Origin: Oceanobacter mangrovi
Lineage (GTDB): Bacteria > Pseudomonadota > Gammaproteobacteria > Pseudomonadales > Oceanobacteraceae
Reading direction: 5' to 3'
Assembly (NCBI RefSeq): GCF_019740315.1
Contig: NZ_JAHXZR010000005.1
Span: forward strand, 297,705-361,704
DNA length: 64,000 nucleotides
Numbering within the stretch: the stretch's first letter is position 1; each line of letters opens with the position of its first letter. A program made the position numbers and the translations under genes. Below, piece by piece: positions 9,333 through 18,995 of the stretch. The notes under the pieces were generated by a model. It was not told the origin of the DNA. It saw only the letters and a list, made by a program, of their open reading frames with translations, and searched no databases.

Positions 9333-9653
9333 ATGGATATCAAACGTCTGAGACTGAACGAGCCCCTGCAAATGGCCTTGCAGGTACTCAAGCTGCAGCT
9401 CGAGCTGCACGACGGCCATGCCATTCGGGTAAACCGCAGCGTTGAAGAAGTGGTTGACTTGTTGGAGCAGGCACTGATTTCGCGTTCAGAACCTGTACTG
9501 TTGGCACTGACCCGGCTGATCAGCCTGATGAACGAAAAGCAGATTATTATGTTTGAGATGCTCGGCGTGGACTTTTCACCACTGAAGCAGTGGGCCCGCA
9601 GCCAACAGACGAATCGTAGCCAAATTGTCTCTCAGCCACTACATTATCGCTAA
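9333..9653 (+). CDS. Small conserved-looking protein of unknown function
   Basis: 106 aa, mostly predicted helix, no signal peptide and no membrane segment. Features are an LxLNEPLQMAL start, an acidic VEEVVDLLEQAL helix and a C-terminal EMLGVDFSPLKQW segment. ATG 9333 has AGGA at -12 to -9 and is preferred over the GTG at 9309. I do not recognise the family. It stands alone between the TPR gene and the convergent methyltransferase gene. Confidence 0.55.
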   Translation: MDIKRLRLNEPLQMALQVLKLQLELHDGHAIRVNRSVEEVVDLLEQALISRSEPVLLALTRLISLMNEKQIIMFEMLGVDFSPLKQWARSQQTNRSQIVSQPLHYR

Positions 9654-9668
9654 ACCACCTTCCCGACA

Positions 9669-9720
9669 CTGAATAGCCCTGTCAGCGCTATTCAGCCCCT
9701 TTGGCCAAAACATGTTTTTT
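9669..9720. terminator. Convergent terminator region
   Basis: Inverted repeat CTGAATAGC (9669-9677) / GCTATTCAG (9687-9695), then a second A/T-flanked hairpin, CCAAAA and TTTTTTGG around CATG (about 9704-9720). Together they lie between the plus-strand gene ending at 9653 and the minus-strand gene ending at 9724 and could stop transcription from both sides. Confidence 0.55.
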
Positions 9721-9723
9721 GGC

Positions 9724-10368
9724 TCAGGCGTATTTTTTGAATACCAGAATGCGATTATTGGCTGGCATGGCAATATCTTTTACCAGCCGCAGTTTTTCCT
9801 TGCGAGCCGCCAATACGACCTGTTCAAAATCCTTGATGCCAGCTTCAGCATCAACATCGGCTTTCAGCCATTCGTCCAGCGCCTTGTTGCCGTCACTGGT
9901 GAACTTGCCTTCATAATTGTAAGGACCGTAGAGAAATGCCAGCCCGGAAGTGCGTAATACCCTGCCCATACCGGCAAACATCGAACGCAGTTTTGGCCAG
10001 GAAATGTAGTGGGCAACGTTAGCAGAAAAAATGGCATCCACCTGTTTTACCGGCCAGAGATCCTGTGCCACATCCAGTACCAGCGGCGGCAGGAAGTTGG
10101 CTTGACCACTGCGCAGACGACGGGCATTGATCACTGACAGACGCTCTGCCAGCTCGGATGGCTGCCAGGTAATGTTTGGCAAACGCTGGGTAATAAAGAC
10201 CGCATGCTGGCCAGTACCACTGCCAATTTCCAGCACCACGGAATGGGCTGGCAGCTCGGCCTCCAGCACCTCGGCGATTGGCTGCTGATTACGCAGACAT
10301 GAGTCCGCCACCGGTAAATCGGCGTCATCAATGATCTGGAATTCAGGAAGGTGGTCAGCCGGGGTCAT
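9724..10368 (-). CDS. DUF938 SAM-dependent methyltransferase-like protein
   Basis: 214 aa class-I methyltransferase fold of the DUF938 family (bacterial relatives of METTL26). The SAM-binding glycine motif VLEIGSGTGQHA follows the family hallmark LRNQQPIAEVL, and DAIFSANVAHYISW is motif IV. The length is normal for the family. Substrate and role are unknown. It is divergent from proS with a 180-base spacer and probably monocistronic. Confidence 0.85.
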   Translation of the reverse strand: MTPADHLPEFQIIDDADLPVADSCLRNQQPIAEVLEAELPAHSVVLEIGSGTGQHAVFITQRLPNITWQPSELAERLSVINARRLRSGQANFLPPLVLDVAQDLWPVKQVDAIFSANVAHYISWPKLRSMFAGMGRVLRTSGLAFLYGPYNYEGKFTSDGNKALDEWLKADVDAEAGIKDFEQVVLAARKEKLRLVKDIAMPANNRILVFKKYA

Positions 10369-10547
10369 AAGGTTGTTACCCTGAGGTGGTACGTTTCAAA
10401 GCAGGCGGCAGAGTATGTCACAGGCCCAGTCTCAAACAAGTAGCGCCATGGCCTTTTGAGCCAAATAATTAGCCAAATTGCCGCGGACTGCTCCAGCCAG
10501 TAGAATCGACGCAATTTTCTGAAAGTAACCGGATTTGACAGGCCACC

Positions 10548-12278
10548 ATGCGCGCAACTGAATTTTTACTCGCTACTGAAAAAGAAACTCCGGCCGACGC
10601 CGTTGTCGTCAGCCACCAGCTGATGCTGCGGGCCGGTATGATCCGCAAGCTGGCCGCCGGTCTGTATACCTGGATGCCGCTGGGCCTGCGTACCTTGCGC
10701 AAGGTTGAAAACATCGTTCGTGACGAGATGAACAAGGCTGGCGCGCAAGAAGTCCTGATGCCAGCAGTGCAGCCGGCAGAACTGTGGGAAGAAACCGGTC
10801 GTTGGTTCCAGTACGGTGGCGAACTGCTGCGCGTAAAAGACCGTCACAACCGTGACTTCTGTATTGGCCCAACCCATGAAGAAGTCATCACCGACATGGC
10901 CCGCAACCAGCTCAGCAGCTATAAGCAGCTGCCGGTTAACCTGTATCAGATCCAGACCAAGTTTCGTGATGAAACCCGCCCACGCTTTGGTGTAATGCGT
11001 GCCCGTGAATTCATCATGAAAGACGCCTACTCGTTCCACGCTAACGAGGAAAGCCTGCAGGACACCTACGACAAGATGCACGCTGCCTACTGCAATGTGT
11101 TCAACCGTATGGGGCTGGACTTCCGGCCAGTAATGGCAGACACCGGCTCCATCGGTGGTGCCAAGTCACACGAATTCCAGGTACTGGCTGATTCCGGTGA
11201 AGACGATATCGTATTCTCCAACGGCAGCGATTACGCCGCCAACGTCGAACTGGCCGAAGCCCTGCCACCAGTCGGCGAGCGCGCAGCGCCAACCCAGGAC
11301 ATGCACGTCGTCGACACGCCAAATGCCAAAACCATCGCAGCACTGGTTGAGCAACACGGCATCGCCATTGAAAAAACCGTCAAGACCCTGATCGTCCGAG
11401 GTGAAGCCGATGAAGACGGCAACTATGAGCTGATCGCCCTGCTGGTTCGCGGCGACCATGAACTGAATGAAATCAAGGCCGAGAAAATCGACGGCGTTGC
11501 TTCACCATTCCAGTTTGCCAACGAAGAAGAAATGCGCCCGGTTGTGGGAGCAGGCCCTGGCTCTATTGGCCCGGTCGGTCTGAACATGCGCATCATCGCT
11601 GACCACGCCCTCAGCATCAGTTCCGACTTCGGCGCTGGCGCCAACATTGATGGCAAGCACTACTTCGGCATCAACTGGGAACGCGACCTGCCACTGCCAG
11701 AATTCGCTGACCTGCGAAACGTAGTTGCCGGTGACCCAAGCCCATGTGGCAATGGCACCATCGAAATCAAGCGTGGTATCGAAGTGGGCCACATCTTCCA
11801 GCTCGGCACCAAGTACTCCGAAGCCATGAAGGCCACCGTGCTGGATGAAAACGGCAAGGACCGCACCATGATCATGGGCTGTTACGGCATTGGCATCAGC
11901 CGCGTGGTCGCTGCCGCTATCGAACAGAACCACGATGCCAACGGCATTATCTGGCCTGACGCCATTGCGCCGTTCCACATTGGTATCGTGCCGATGAACT
12001 ACCACCGTTCCGAAGCCGTACAGCAAGCCACTGACAAGCTGTATGCCGAGCTGGTCGCCGCCGGTTATGACGTCTATCTGGATGACCGCGACAAGAAGAC
12101 CAGCCCGGGGGTCAAGTTCGCCGACATGGAACTGATGGGCTTCCCGCACCGTCTGGTGATTTCCGACAAGGGCCTGGAAGCGGGTACCGTGGAATACAAG
12201 GCCCGTCGCAGCGACGACAAGCAAGATATCGACGTTGACGGCCTGATGGACTTCCTGCAGCAACAGGTGCAGTGCTGA
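10548..12278 (+). CDS. proS: Prolyl-tRNA synthetase
   Basis: Charges tRNA-Pro with proline; 576 aa, close to the E. coli-type (bacterial, long) enzyme. Class II motifs are visible: [24 protein letters not shown] (motif 1 region), the TGRWFQYG and FCIGPTHEE block, and [12 protein letters not shown] (motif 3). The central YbaK-like editing insertion lies between motifs 2 and 3 at about residues 225-405. The C-terminus overlaps the start of the following lytic transglycosylase gene by seven bases. Confidence 0.97.
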   Translation: MRATEFLLATEKETPADAVVVSHQLMLRAGMIRKLAAGLYTWMPLGLRTLRKVENIVRDEMNKAGAQEVLMPAVQPAELWEETGRWFQYGGELLRVKDRHNRDFCIGPTHEEVITDMARNQLSSYKQLPVNLYQIQTKFRDETRPRFGVMRAREFIMKDAYSFHANEESLQDTYDKMHAAYCNVFNRMGLDFRPVMADTGSIGGAKSHEFQVLADSGEDDIVFSNGSDYAANVELAEALPPVGERAAPTQDMHVVDTPNAKTIAALVEQHGIAIEKTVKTLIVRGEADEDGNYELIALLVRGDHELNEIKAEKIDGVASPFQFANEEEMRPVVGAGPGSIGPVGLNMRIIADHALSISSDFGAGANIDGKHYFGINWERDLPLPEFADLRNVVAGDPSPCGNGTIEIKRGIEVGHIFQLGTKYSEAMKATVLDENGKDRTMIMGCYGIGISRVVAAAIEQNHDANGIIWPDAIAPFHIGIVPMNYHRSEAVQQATDKLYAELVAAGYDVYLDDRDKKTSPGVKFADMELMGFPHRLVISDKGLEAGTVEYKARRSDDKQDIDVDGLMDFLQQQVQC

Positions 12279-12862
12279 ACGCCCGTCACTGTCTGACACT
12301 CTGCCTGCTGTGGTTGCTGAGCAGCCACAGCCTTGCAGAGGCTATGCCCAACCCTGACCCGGAACTTCGGCAGGCGTTGCTATCGGCGGTGTCGTCCGCC
12401 GAATCCTTCCCCGATCGTTTCGACGCCGAAGTCTGGCTGATGGACATGCAGTCCCGTCTTGACCAGATGAAATGGATCAAGCTGAAAAGCAAGGCCAAAC
12501 GCGTCGAGTTTCTCAAGCACGTCCATCAGGAAGCCAGCCGCGCCGGTATTTCGCCGGAACTGGTATTGGCAGTAATTCAGGTAGAAAGCGCCTTTGACCG
12601 CTTCGCCGTCTCCCGCGTTGGCGCCCAGGGCTATATGCAGATCATGCCGTTCTGGAAACAGGAAATTGGCCGCGACGACGACAACCTGATGGCGATGGCC
12701 ACCAACCTGCGGTATGGCTGCACTATCCTCAAGCATTACCTCGATAAGGAAAAAGGCAATTGGATCCGGGCGCTGGCGCGTTACAACGGCAGCCTTGGCA
12801 GAACCGTCTATCCAGAGAAAGTGATGGCAGCCTGGGAAAAATACTGGTTCGTTAACTACTAA
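12272..12862 (+). CDS. Lytic murein transglycosylase (SLT domain), exported
   Basis: Cleaves peptidoglycan glycan strands; 196 aa. A signal peptide ([20 protein letters not shown]) precedes a short helical linker and an SLT domain with catalytic Glu105 in VIQVESAFD, followed by [10 protein letters not shown] and ALARYNGS. Translation starts at GTG 12272 inside the last codons of proS, so the two are translationally coupled, an arrangement that is probably incidental functionally. It is short compared with Slt70 or MltC and carries only the catalytic domain. Confidence 0.88.
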   Translation: MLNARHCLTLCLLWLLSSHSLAEAMPNPDPELRQALLSAVSSAESFPDRFDAEVWLMDMQSRLDQMKWIKLKSKAKRVEFLKHVHQEASRAGISPELVLAVIQVESAFDRFAVSRVGAQGYMQIMPFWKQEIGRDDDNLMAMATNLRYGCTILKHYLDKEKGNWIRALARYNGSLGRTVYPEKVMAAWEKYWFVNY

Positions 12863-12887
12863 TAACCCTCAAATTAAGCACCCTGTT

Positions 12888-12914
12888 GCAACGCTCTGAT
12901 GCCTGCTGCGTTGC
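12888..12914 (+). terminator. Weak hairpin after the transglycosylase
   Basis: GCAACGC (12888-12894) and GCGTTGC (12908-12914) form a seven-base-pair stem with a 13-base loop, 26 bases past the stop codon. The following tract is TATATC, so it would be a weak terminator at best. Confidence 0.35.
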
Positions 12915-13128
12915 TATATCGACAGAATTCGCCAAACCCGCCGAACAAATAGACAAAACCCAGATAAAAGCTCCCCTTTCAGCCCTTCACTGCCAATATT
13001 TTCGAAAAAATAGAATCTATTGATTCAATTTATCCAATTTTATGAAAAGCACTACTGCTTAATACTCCCCGGCACCGAATAACACCGCACCTGGTTACCC
13101 AAATTTCTGAAACTCCAAGGAGTTATTT

Positions 13129-13725
13129 ATGAGCAAAGTTCTGGTTCTCTACTACTCTTCCTACGGCCATATCGAAACCATGGCTAACGCAATCGCTGAA
13201 GGCGCCGCCAGCGTTGCAGGTACTGAAGTCGTAATCAAACGAGTACCAGAGTTGATGCCTGAAGACGTCGCAAAAGCGGCTGGTGTGAAACTGGAGCAGC
13301 AAGCAGATATTGCCACGCCAGCAGAACTGGCCGACTACGATGCCATTATTTTTGGTACCCCGACCCGCTTCGGTAATATGGCCAGCCAGATGCGTAACTT
13401 TCTGGACCAGACCGGCGGTCTGTGGGCCGAAGGAAAACTGCAGGGAAAAGTGGGTTCCGTATTCACCAGTACTGGTACCGGTGCAGGAAACGAAACCACC
13501 ATTACATCGTTCCATAACACCCTGATGCATCACGGCATGGTCATTGTCGGAGTCCCTTATGCGATCCCGGAAATGTTTGATATGTCTGAAGCCCGCGGTG
13601 GCTCACCTTATGGCGCAGGTACAATCGCTGGTGGTGACGGCTCACGTACTCCATCGGAAAAAGAAATCACCATCGCAAAATTCCAGGGTCAGCACGTTGC
13701 CACTATTGCCGCCAAACTGGCATAA
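13129..13725 (+). CDS. wrbA: NAD(P)H:quinone oxidoreductase, WrbA flavoprotein
   Basis: FMN-dependent two-electron quinone reductase protecting against quinone redox cycling; 198 aa. The flavodoxin-like phosphate loop [12 protein letters not shown], the [10 protein letters not shown] segment and [12 protein letters not shown] are WrbA hallmarks, and length is normal. AAGGAG lies upstream of ATG. The preceding 266 bases are rather AT-rich and contain no other gene; a bidirectional terminator follows at 13798. Confidence 0.95.
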   Translation: MSKVLVLYYSSYGHIETMANAIAEGAASVAGTEVVIKRVPELMPEDVAKAAGVKLEQQADIATPAELADYDAIIFGTPTRFGNMASQMRNFLDQTGGLWAEGKLQGKVGSVFTSTGTGAGNETTITSFHNTLMHHGMVIVGVPYAIPEMFDMSEARGGSPYGAGTIAGGDGSRTPSEKEITIAKFQGQHVATIAAKLA

Positions 13726-13797
13726 GCGACAACGCCCTGAGACCATCCGTAACAGATACTGATACGAGTGGTATTGCTGCCACAGCACCTCCCAAAT

Positions 13798-13826
13798 AAA
13801 AAAGCAGCCAGGATGGCTGCTTTTTT
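13798..13826. terminator. Bidirectional terminator between wrbA and the GGDEF/EAL gene
   Basis: AAAAAAGCAGCCA (13798-13810) and TGGCTGCTTTTTT (13814-13826) form a 13-base-pair stem with a three-base loop, flanked by A and T tracts, serving both convergent genes. Confidence 0.9.
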
Positions 13827-13929
13827 ATTGTCCGGGAAAACTTCAGCACCCGAACTTTCAACCCGCCCCAACTTTCAACCTGTTCAATGGCAGCCCGCAC
13901 TTTTTACGCAGTATGCAAAACGACGGATA

Positions 13930-15651
13930 TTAGCAAGAGCCGGATTCCGAAGTTAACCAACCAAACTCAAATTCGCTCAGAGGCAAAGGCTTTGAAAACA
14001 GAAAACCCTGCATTCGACCAACCCCGAGGCTAACGCAAATATCTCGTTGCAGTTCAGTCTCTATTCCCTCTGCCACTGTTTGATAACCCAGAGAATGAGC
14101 AAATGAACAGATGGCCTTGAGCAATCTGGCATCACTTTCCTGTTGAATTGATGACACGAACGTCCGATCTATTTTAAGGATATTAAACGGGTAATCCTTG
14201 AGATGAGCCAACGACGAATATCCTGTTCCAAAATCGTCCAGCGACAAATTAACCCCAAGATTCGCCAATGCTGTCAGCTGATCCAGCACCACCAGACTGT
14301 TCTCCAGACAGCTTTCCGTCAACTCCAGTTCGAGCCTGGCAGGCGGTATCTGGTAATGCTCCAGACAATAATGCAGATGGCTGAGCAAGCCATGATCCTT
14401 AAGCTGACGCGCAGACAAATTAGCCGCGATAGAGAACGTCAGTGAACGGGAAAGTCCATATTGCTGTCGCCAACGCCCGAATTGCTGGCAAGCCTTTGTC
14501 AGAACCCAGCGCCCCATTTCATTAATAAAGCCGGTTTCTTCAGCGATGGGAATAAACTCTGCCGGGCCAATCAGACCTCGCACCGGATGATTCCAACGCA
14601 CCAGCACCTCAACACTGGACATCTCACCCGTCGTACCATCAATCAGCGGCTGGTAATAAAGCTCCAGTTGATCCAGATACAGCGACTTCTTTAAATCATT
14701 TTCCAGCTGGATGCGGTTTTCCATCGCCGAGTGAAAACGCTGGGAATAGTACTGCACCTGATTACGCCCCAGCTCTTTGGAACGGTACATGGCGACATCC
14801 GCTGATTTCATCAGCTCGACCGGATCACTTCCGCACTCAGGGTAGACAGCCACGCCAATACTGACCGAAATATCCACTGGCGCACCATTGATCACAACCG
14901 GATCTGCCAGCGAGTCAAACAGACGTTTGACCAACAGGCGAATCTGATCAACACGCTCCAGATCGTGCACCAGGATGGCGAATTCATCACCGCCCAACCG
15001 ACACAAATTGTCACCATCACGAATCGACAGCTCCAGCCGGCGGGCAACCTTGACCAGGTACTCATCACCCGCGACATGCCCCAGGGTGTCGTTGATATTT
15101 TTGAACTTGTCGAGGTCGAGCAATAACAACGCCAGATTGCGGCCGTTGCGCCGGGCTTGTGGAATCGCATCTTGCAGAGCCTGATCAAAGAAATAGCGAT
15201 TCCGCAAACCGGTCAGGCTGTCATGCTCGGCCAACTGGCGCAATTGCAGATGGCTTTCCGATATCCGTCGTTCCAGTTCGTAACGTTCGGACGCCAGTAG
15301 AATCGAACGTTTCAGCCGTATTCCACTCAGCTCCCCTTTCATCAGAAAGTCCTGCGCACCCGCCTCAACACATCGCAGCGCCAACTCCTCGTCATTGCTA
15401 TGACTGACCATCACCACCGCTGCCGAGAAGCCTTGCAGACCACGCAGCTCCCGCAGAACCTCGATACCATTGGATGGTGGTAAGCGATAATCGAGCAGAA
15501 TGACGTCGTACTGTTTATCCCTGGCCCAGGCGATTCCCTCTTCCGGAAAGCCGGTCTGATCAATCTGACCGATGCTCAGTTCCGATTCTTTCAACGTGCG
15601 TATTGCTGCCATCCGGTCGATTACATCGTCGTCGATGATTAATATTTTCAT
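13930..15651 (-). CDS. Response regulator with GGDEF and EAL domains
   Basis: 573 aa cyclic di-GMP enzyme under phosphorelay control. An N-terminal REC domain has acidic DDD and the phosphoacceptor D54 in LLDYRLP, with K in FLMKGE. The GGDEF domain has an intact active site (RLGGDEF) and an RxxD inhibitory site (RDGD) five residues before it. The EAL domain starts with EVLVRW and keeps DDFGTGYSSL, ILKIDRTFV and AEGIET, so both synthesis and hydrolysis are possible. ATG at 15651 is preferred; an upstream TTG at 15720 would overlap the preceding gene and lies before the REC domain. It follows the histidine kinase by 37 bases, its likely partner. Confidence 0.9.
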   Translation of the reverse strand: MKILIIDDDVIDRMAAIRTLKESELSIGQIDQTGFPEEGIAWARDKQYDVILLDYRLPPSNGIEVLRELRGLQGFSAAVVMVSHSNDEELALRCVEAGAQDFLMKGELSGIRLKRSILLASERYELERRISESHLQLRQLAEHDSLTGLRNRYFFDQALQDAIPQARRNGRNLALLLLDLDKFKNINDTLGHVAGDEYLVKVARRLELSIRDGDNLCRLGGDEFAILVHDLERVDQIRLLVKRLFDSLADPVVINGAPVDISVSIGVAVYPECGSDPVELMKSADVAMYRSKELGRNQVQYYSQRFHSAMENRIQLENDLKKSLYLDQLELYYQPLIDGTTGEMSSVEVLVRWNHPVRGLIGPAEFIPIAEETGFINEMGRWVLTKACQQFGRWRQQYGLSRSLTFSIAANLSARQLKDHGLLSHLHYCLEHYQIPPARLELELTESCLENSLVVLDQLTALANLGVNLSLDDFGTGYSSLAHLKDYPFNILKIDRTFVSSIQQESDARLLKAICSFAHSLGYQTVAEGIETELQRDICVSLGVGRMQGFLFSKPLPLSEFEFGWLTSESGSC

Positions 15652-15688
15652 ACTGGTATTCTGCAGTCCTGATAAGCCACTAACTTCA

Positions 15689-17554
15689 TCATCTGGCTGA
15701 CAGCGACGTGTCGGCTCCAACCACGCCGTCGGTACTGTCCGTGTCCTTTGTGCTTAGCCTGCGAGGCTTGATTTCGCTGGGCCAGTCAAACACAAATGAG
15801 GTGCCTCGTTTACCGTCGGATTGGACATAAACATGGCCGTCGTAGCGCTCAACAATTTTCTTCACAATCGCCAAACCCAGGCCACTGCCTTCCACCTCAT
15901 CTCTGGGCTTGAGGGTATGAAACAATTCAAACACGGCATCCTGATATTTTTGGGGAATTCCCGGCCCATCATCCGATACCGAAAAATAGTACTTGCTGTT
16001 GGCCGCCCAGCTTTTGACCTTGAGGGTGCCAAACGCCTTGTCGTGGTGCTTCAGGGCATTGGCCATCAGATTGCGCATGACCTGATCAAAAGGCGCTGAC
16101 AGGGTTGTGATTTCTCCAACCTTGTCGTCACAAACCAGCGAAAAACTTTCTGGTGGGGCCAGCAGCACAAAAAGCTCCCTGATTCTGTCTGCAATGATGA
16201 AAGTTTCTGGCTTGCCCTCATCGCGGCCAATTCGGGAATAGCCCAACAGGCCATCCAGCAAGGATTCCAGCCGCTGGATACGACCTTTCAGCAGATCCAG
16301 ATAATCCCGGGTTTGAGCCGACAAGGTGCCTCGAAGATCGTCTTCAATCCATCCCGCCAGCTGGCCTATGCCACGCAGCGGCCCCTTGAGATCATGGGAA
16401 GCCACGAAAGCGAACTGGTCCAGTTCCTTATTGGCTTCCAGTAATTCGTTGTTGCGTTGCTGCAATCTCTCACGCGCCAATTCCAGTTCTTGCTGGCGGA
16501 CTCTTAAATCCCTTGTCACCTGATGTGAATAATCAATAGCGTTTTGGCGACTCCGTCCCAGGACAACGAAGATCAGCAACAACATGCTATCGATGAGAAT
16601 ACCGCCTGCCAGGATGAACCAGGGTTGCACGTGATTTTGCTGATTCCGAAACAGCGTCGAAGACTGCACCACAAAGGTCCACTCACGACCATACAGTTCA
16701 ATTGTCTGGCGGGTTGTGAACAAGGGGCTGGCATCGTAGTTTTCGGAGCGCTCAGTCAGCTCGTTGTAAAGCTCTACCTCGCCATCAGCAATACTGAAGT
16801 TCACCTGCCGGTTGCTGTTGGCCAGGGTCCCGCCCATCAGCTTGTGCATGATAAAGGGTGAATATACCAGGCCAAGAAAGTTGCCCTTACCGTAAAGCCG
16901 TTCCCGGCTGTCCTGGGAAAACCAGGGCGCATAAAACAGGAATCCAGGCGTTTTACGAGTGTCCTGGACCAGAGTAATTGGCCCGGTTATCTGTACGCTG
17001 GCGGTCTTGCGGGCCTTGAGCGCGGCGTTATAGCGGTTCGCTTCATGAGCAACGTCCAGGCCAACCGCTTTTAGGTTGTCCGACTGAGGCTCGATGTAGG
17101 CAATGGGCCAGAATTCAGGGTTTGAGTGTTCAGGGTGAATCGTATAATCCGGCATTTCAAGGCGCAGCCAGGACAGGTAAGCGTCTTTCTTGGCGGGAGG
17201 TACATAGTGAATCACACCGATACCGTTAATACCGGGATAACGATCCTGAATGTGCAAGGTATCGGCAAATTTTTTCCAGTCAGAGCGGGTAAACTCATCT
17301 TTGACATTGAGGGTTGCGACCCCCGCCCACAGCGCTTCTTCGTATTTAGCCATGCGCTCCTGCACCAGATCGATAATCTGGCTGGCCTGATATTCAAACA
17401 AGGCTCTGGACTTTTGCTCCGCGTTTTCCGCTGAAATGTACCAGGCACTGACAGTGAGGATCAGCGATAAAACCAGTACAGCCCAATGGTACCAATGCAA
17501 GCGTCCCGTTGATGGGACATCACTGGCGAGCGGCGCTGGCGAATTTTGCATCAA
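15689..17554 (-). CDS. Membrane histidine kinase with CHASE sensor domain
   Basis: 621 aa. A first membrane helix (about 24-42) is followed by an extracytoplasmic CHASE domain (about 80-310, with GINGIGVIHYVPP and WPIAYIEP), a second membrane helix (about 325-345), a coiled coil, and a kinase core with phosphoacceptor histidine in VASHDLKGPLRG, N-box NLMANALKHH, G1 DDGPGIP and G2 GSGLGLAIVKK. It resembles phytochrome-type HisKA_2 kinases. No receiver domain is fused; the REC-GGDEF-EAL gene immediately downstream is the obvious target, so an external signal probably sets c-di-GMP level. CHASE ligands are usually small molecules such as peptides or amino-acid derivatives, but this one is unknown. 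Confidence 0.9.
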   Translation of the reverse strand: MMQNSPAPLASDVPSTGRLHWYHWAVLVLSLILTVSAWYISAENAEQKSRALFEYQASQIIDLVQERMAKYEEALWAGVATLNVKDEFTRSDWKKFADTLHIQDRYPGINGIGVIHYVPPAKKDAYLSWLRLEMPDYTIHPEHSNPEFWPIAYIEPQSDNLKAVGLDVAHEANRYNAALKARKTASVQITGPITLVQDTRKTPGFLFYAPWFSQDSRERLYGKGNFLGLVYSPFIMHKLMGGTLANSNRQVNFSIADGEVELYNELTERSENYDASPLFTTRQTIELYGREWTFVVQSSTLFRNQQNHVQPWFILAGGILIDSMLLLIFVVLGRSRQNAIDYSHQVTRDLRVRQQELELARERLQQRNNELLEANKELDQFAFVASHDLKGPLRGIGQLAGWIEDDLRGTLSAQTRDYLDLLKGRIQRLESLLDGLLGYSRIGRDEGKPETFIIADRIRELFVLLAPPESFSLVCDDKVGEITTLSAPFDQVMRNLMANALKHHDKAFGTLKVKSWAANSKYYFSVSDDGPGIPQKYQDAVFELFHTLKPRDEVEGSGLGLAIVKKIVERYDGHVYVQSDGKRGTSFVFDWPSEIKPRRLSTKDTDSTDGVVGADTSLSAR

Positions 17555-17748
17555 GACATACCTGCCGGTGAATAGCTGCTGTTAATCCCAGACTAGTATG
17601 AAAACCGCCGGATACCAACATTGGGCAGTATAGGCGCCAACAGGCGAGCTGGCGGCCTGAGGTGCCACCAGCACTGTGGATGTGACATTTAAAAAGTACG
17701 GTGGCTGGTTGCCAGCAATCACCCCGCAGTATCAGGATTATTGCCCGA

Positions 17749-18855
17749 TCAGTCGTCGGAAATCTCAATGGTCGGCATGTCGGCCGCAGCTACTCCGCCA
17801 CGAGCCAGCGCCACGGCCATCCGCCGTGCGGCATGCCGATACATCATGGCGACTTCCGAGCTGTCATCCGCAGCCACAACCGGTGTACCCGCATCAGCCT
17901 GTTCGCGAATATATTTGGCCAATGGCAAGGAACCCAACACTTTGGTGTTGTAGGTTGCCGCCAGCCGGTCGGCGCCGTGTTCACCAAAGATATGCTCTGC
18001 ATGACCACAGCTGGAGCAAATGTGCATGCTCATGTTTTCAATCATACCAAGCACCGGAATGCCAACCTTGCGGAACATCTCGACGCCTTTTTTGGCATCC
18101 GCCAGCGCGATGTCCTGTGGCGTGGTCACAATCACGGCACCGGCAACCGGGAATTTCTGGCTCAGCGTCAGCTGGATATCACCCGTGCCCGGCGGCATGT
18201 CGATCAGCAGGTAATCCAGTTCGCCCCACTGGGTCTGGTTCATAATCTGCATCAACGCACCGGCAACCATGGGGCCACGCCACACCATCGGGGTGTCTTC
18301 AGTGACCAGGTAAGCCATCGACATGGTTTTGATGCCATGGGCTTCAATCGGCACAAACCACTTGTTATCAATGGTTTCCGGCCGGGTACCATCGGCTACG
18401 CCAAGCATAATGCCCTGACTGGGACCATAAATATCGGCATCCAGCAGACCGACTTTGGCGCCGTCCTTGGCCAGCGCCAGCGCCAGATTGACGGTGGTGG
18501 TCGACTTGCCAACACCGCCTTTGCCGGAAGCAATGGCAACAATATTTTTCACCCCGGCCAGCGCCTCACCACCGTCGTGGCTCTTGTGGGAATCCACATG
18601 CCAGCCGATGTTAACCGTCGCGGCGTCACAGCCGTCGAGGTTTTCCAGTGCAGTTTGCAGCAGCTGGGCAACCCCGCCCTTGAGGAATTCGGAGGGATAA
18701 TCCAGCTCCAGCTCGACATCCACCCGCGTCCCTTCGATCTGCACCGAGCGCAACGCACCGGCACTCAGCAAGTCAGTTTCCAGATAAGGGTCGGTGTAAC
18801 TTGCCAGGGCGCTTTCCACCTGGGCTTGGGTCAGTTGGCTCACAGAATTCTCCAT
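17749..18855 (-). CDS. apbC: Iron-sulfur cluster carrier ATPase Mrp/ApbC
   Basis: 368 aa P-loop ATPase that binds and transfers [4Fe-4S] clusters to apoproteins. An N-terminal DUF59/MIP18-like domain (about 8-85) precedes the deviant Walker A GKGGVGKST at 111-119. The cluster-binding CxxC is in HICSSCGH near residue 282. Length matches E. coli Mrp. It lies downstream of the peptide transporter operon with a 140-base gap and is probably separately transcribed. The many Fe-S proteins in the window (NasA, RnfB, RnfC) are potential clients, though that is only a general inference. Confidence 0.95.
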   Translation of the reverse strand: MENSVSQLTQAQVESALASYTDPYLETDLLSAGALRSVQIEGTRVDVELELDYPSEFLKGGVAQLLQTALENLDGCDAATVNIGWHVDSHKSHDGGEALAGVKNIVAIASGKGGVGKSTTTVNLALALAKDGAKVGLLDADIYGPSQGIMLGVADGTRPETIDNKWFVPIEAHGIKTMSMAYLVTEDTPMVWRGPMVAGALMQIMNQTQWGELDYLLIDMPPGTGDIQLTLSQKFPVAGAVIVTTPQDIALADAKKGVEMFRKVGIPVLGMIENMSMHICSSCGHAEHIFGEHGADRLAATYNTKVLGSLPLAKYIREQADAGTPVVAADDSSEVAMMYRHAARRMAVALARGGVAAADMPTIEISDD

Positions 18856-18995
18856 CAGGCGACAGCCCTGGGCGGGCTGCCGTTACAAAATCAGTTTCGA
18901 GGTTATGGTGGCGGACGGTGAGGATTCAAGTCCTGCCGGAATATTTCCGTGTTGGGCAGTCAGGTATACGCCGCAAGCCGGCAAGTTTGCCCGCT

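Noticed and set aside
10380..10547. T-box or attenuator upstream of proS
   Set aside because: No T-box sequence, anti-terminator or terminator hairpin; T-boxes are mainly Gram-positive.
17701..18921. 406-aa plus-strand open frame
   Set aside because: Antisense to apbC, whose Walker A and CxxC motifs are intact; the translation is Arg/His/Gln-rich with no domain.
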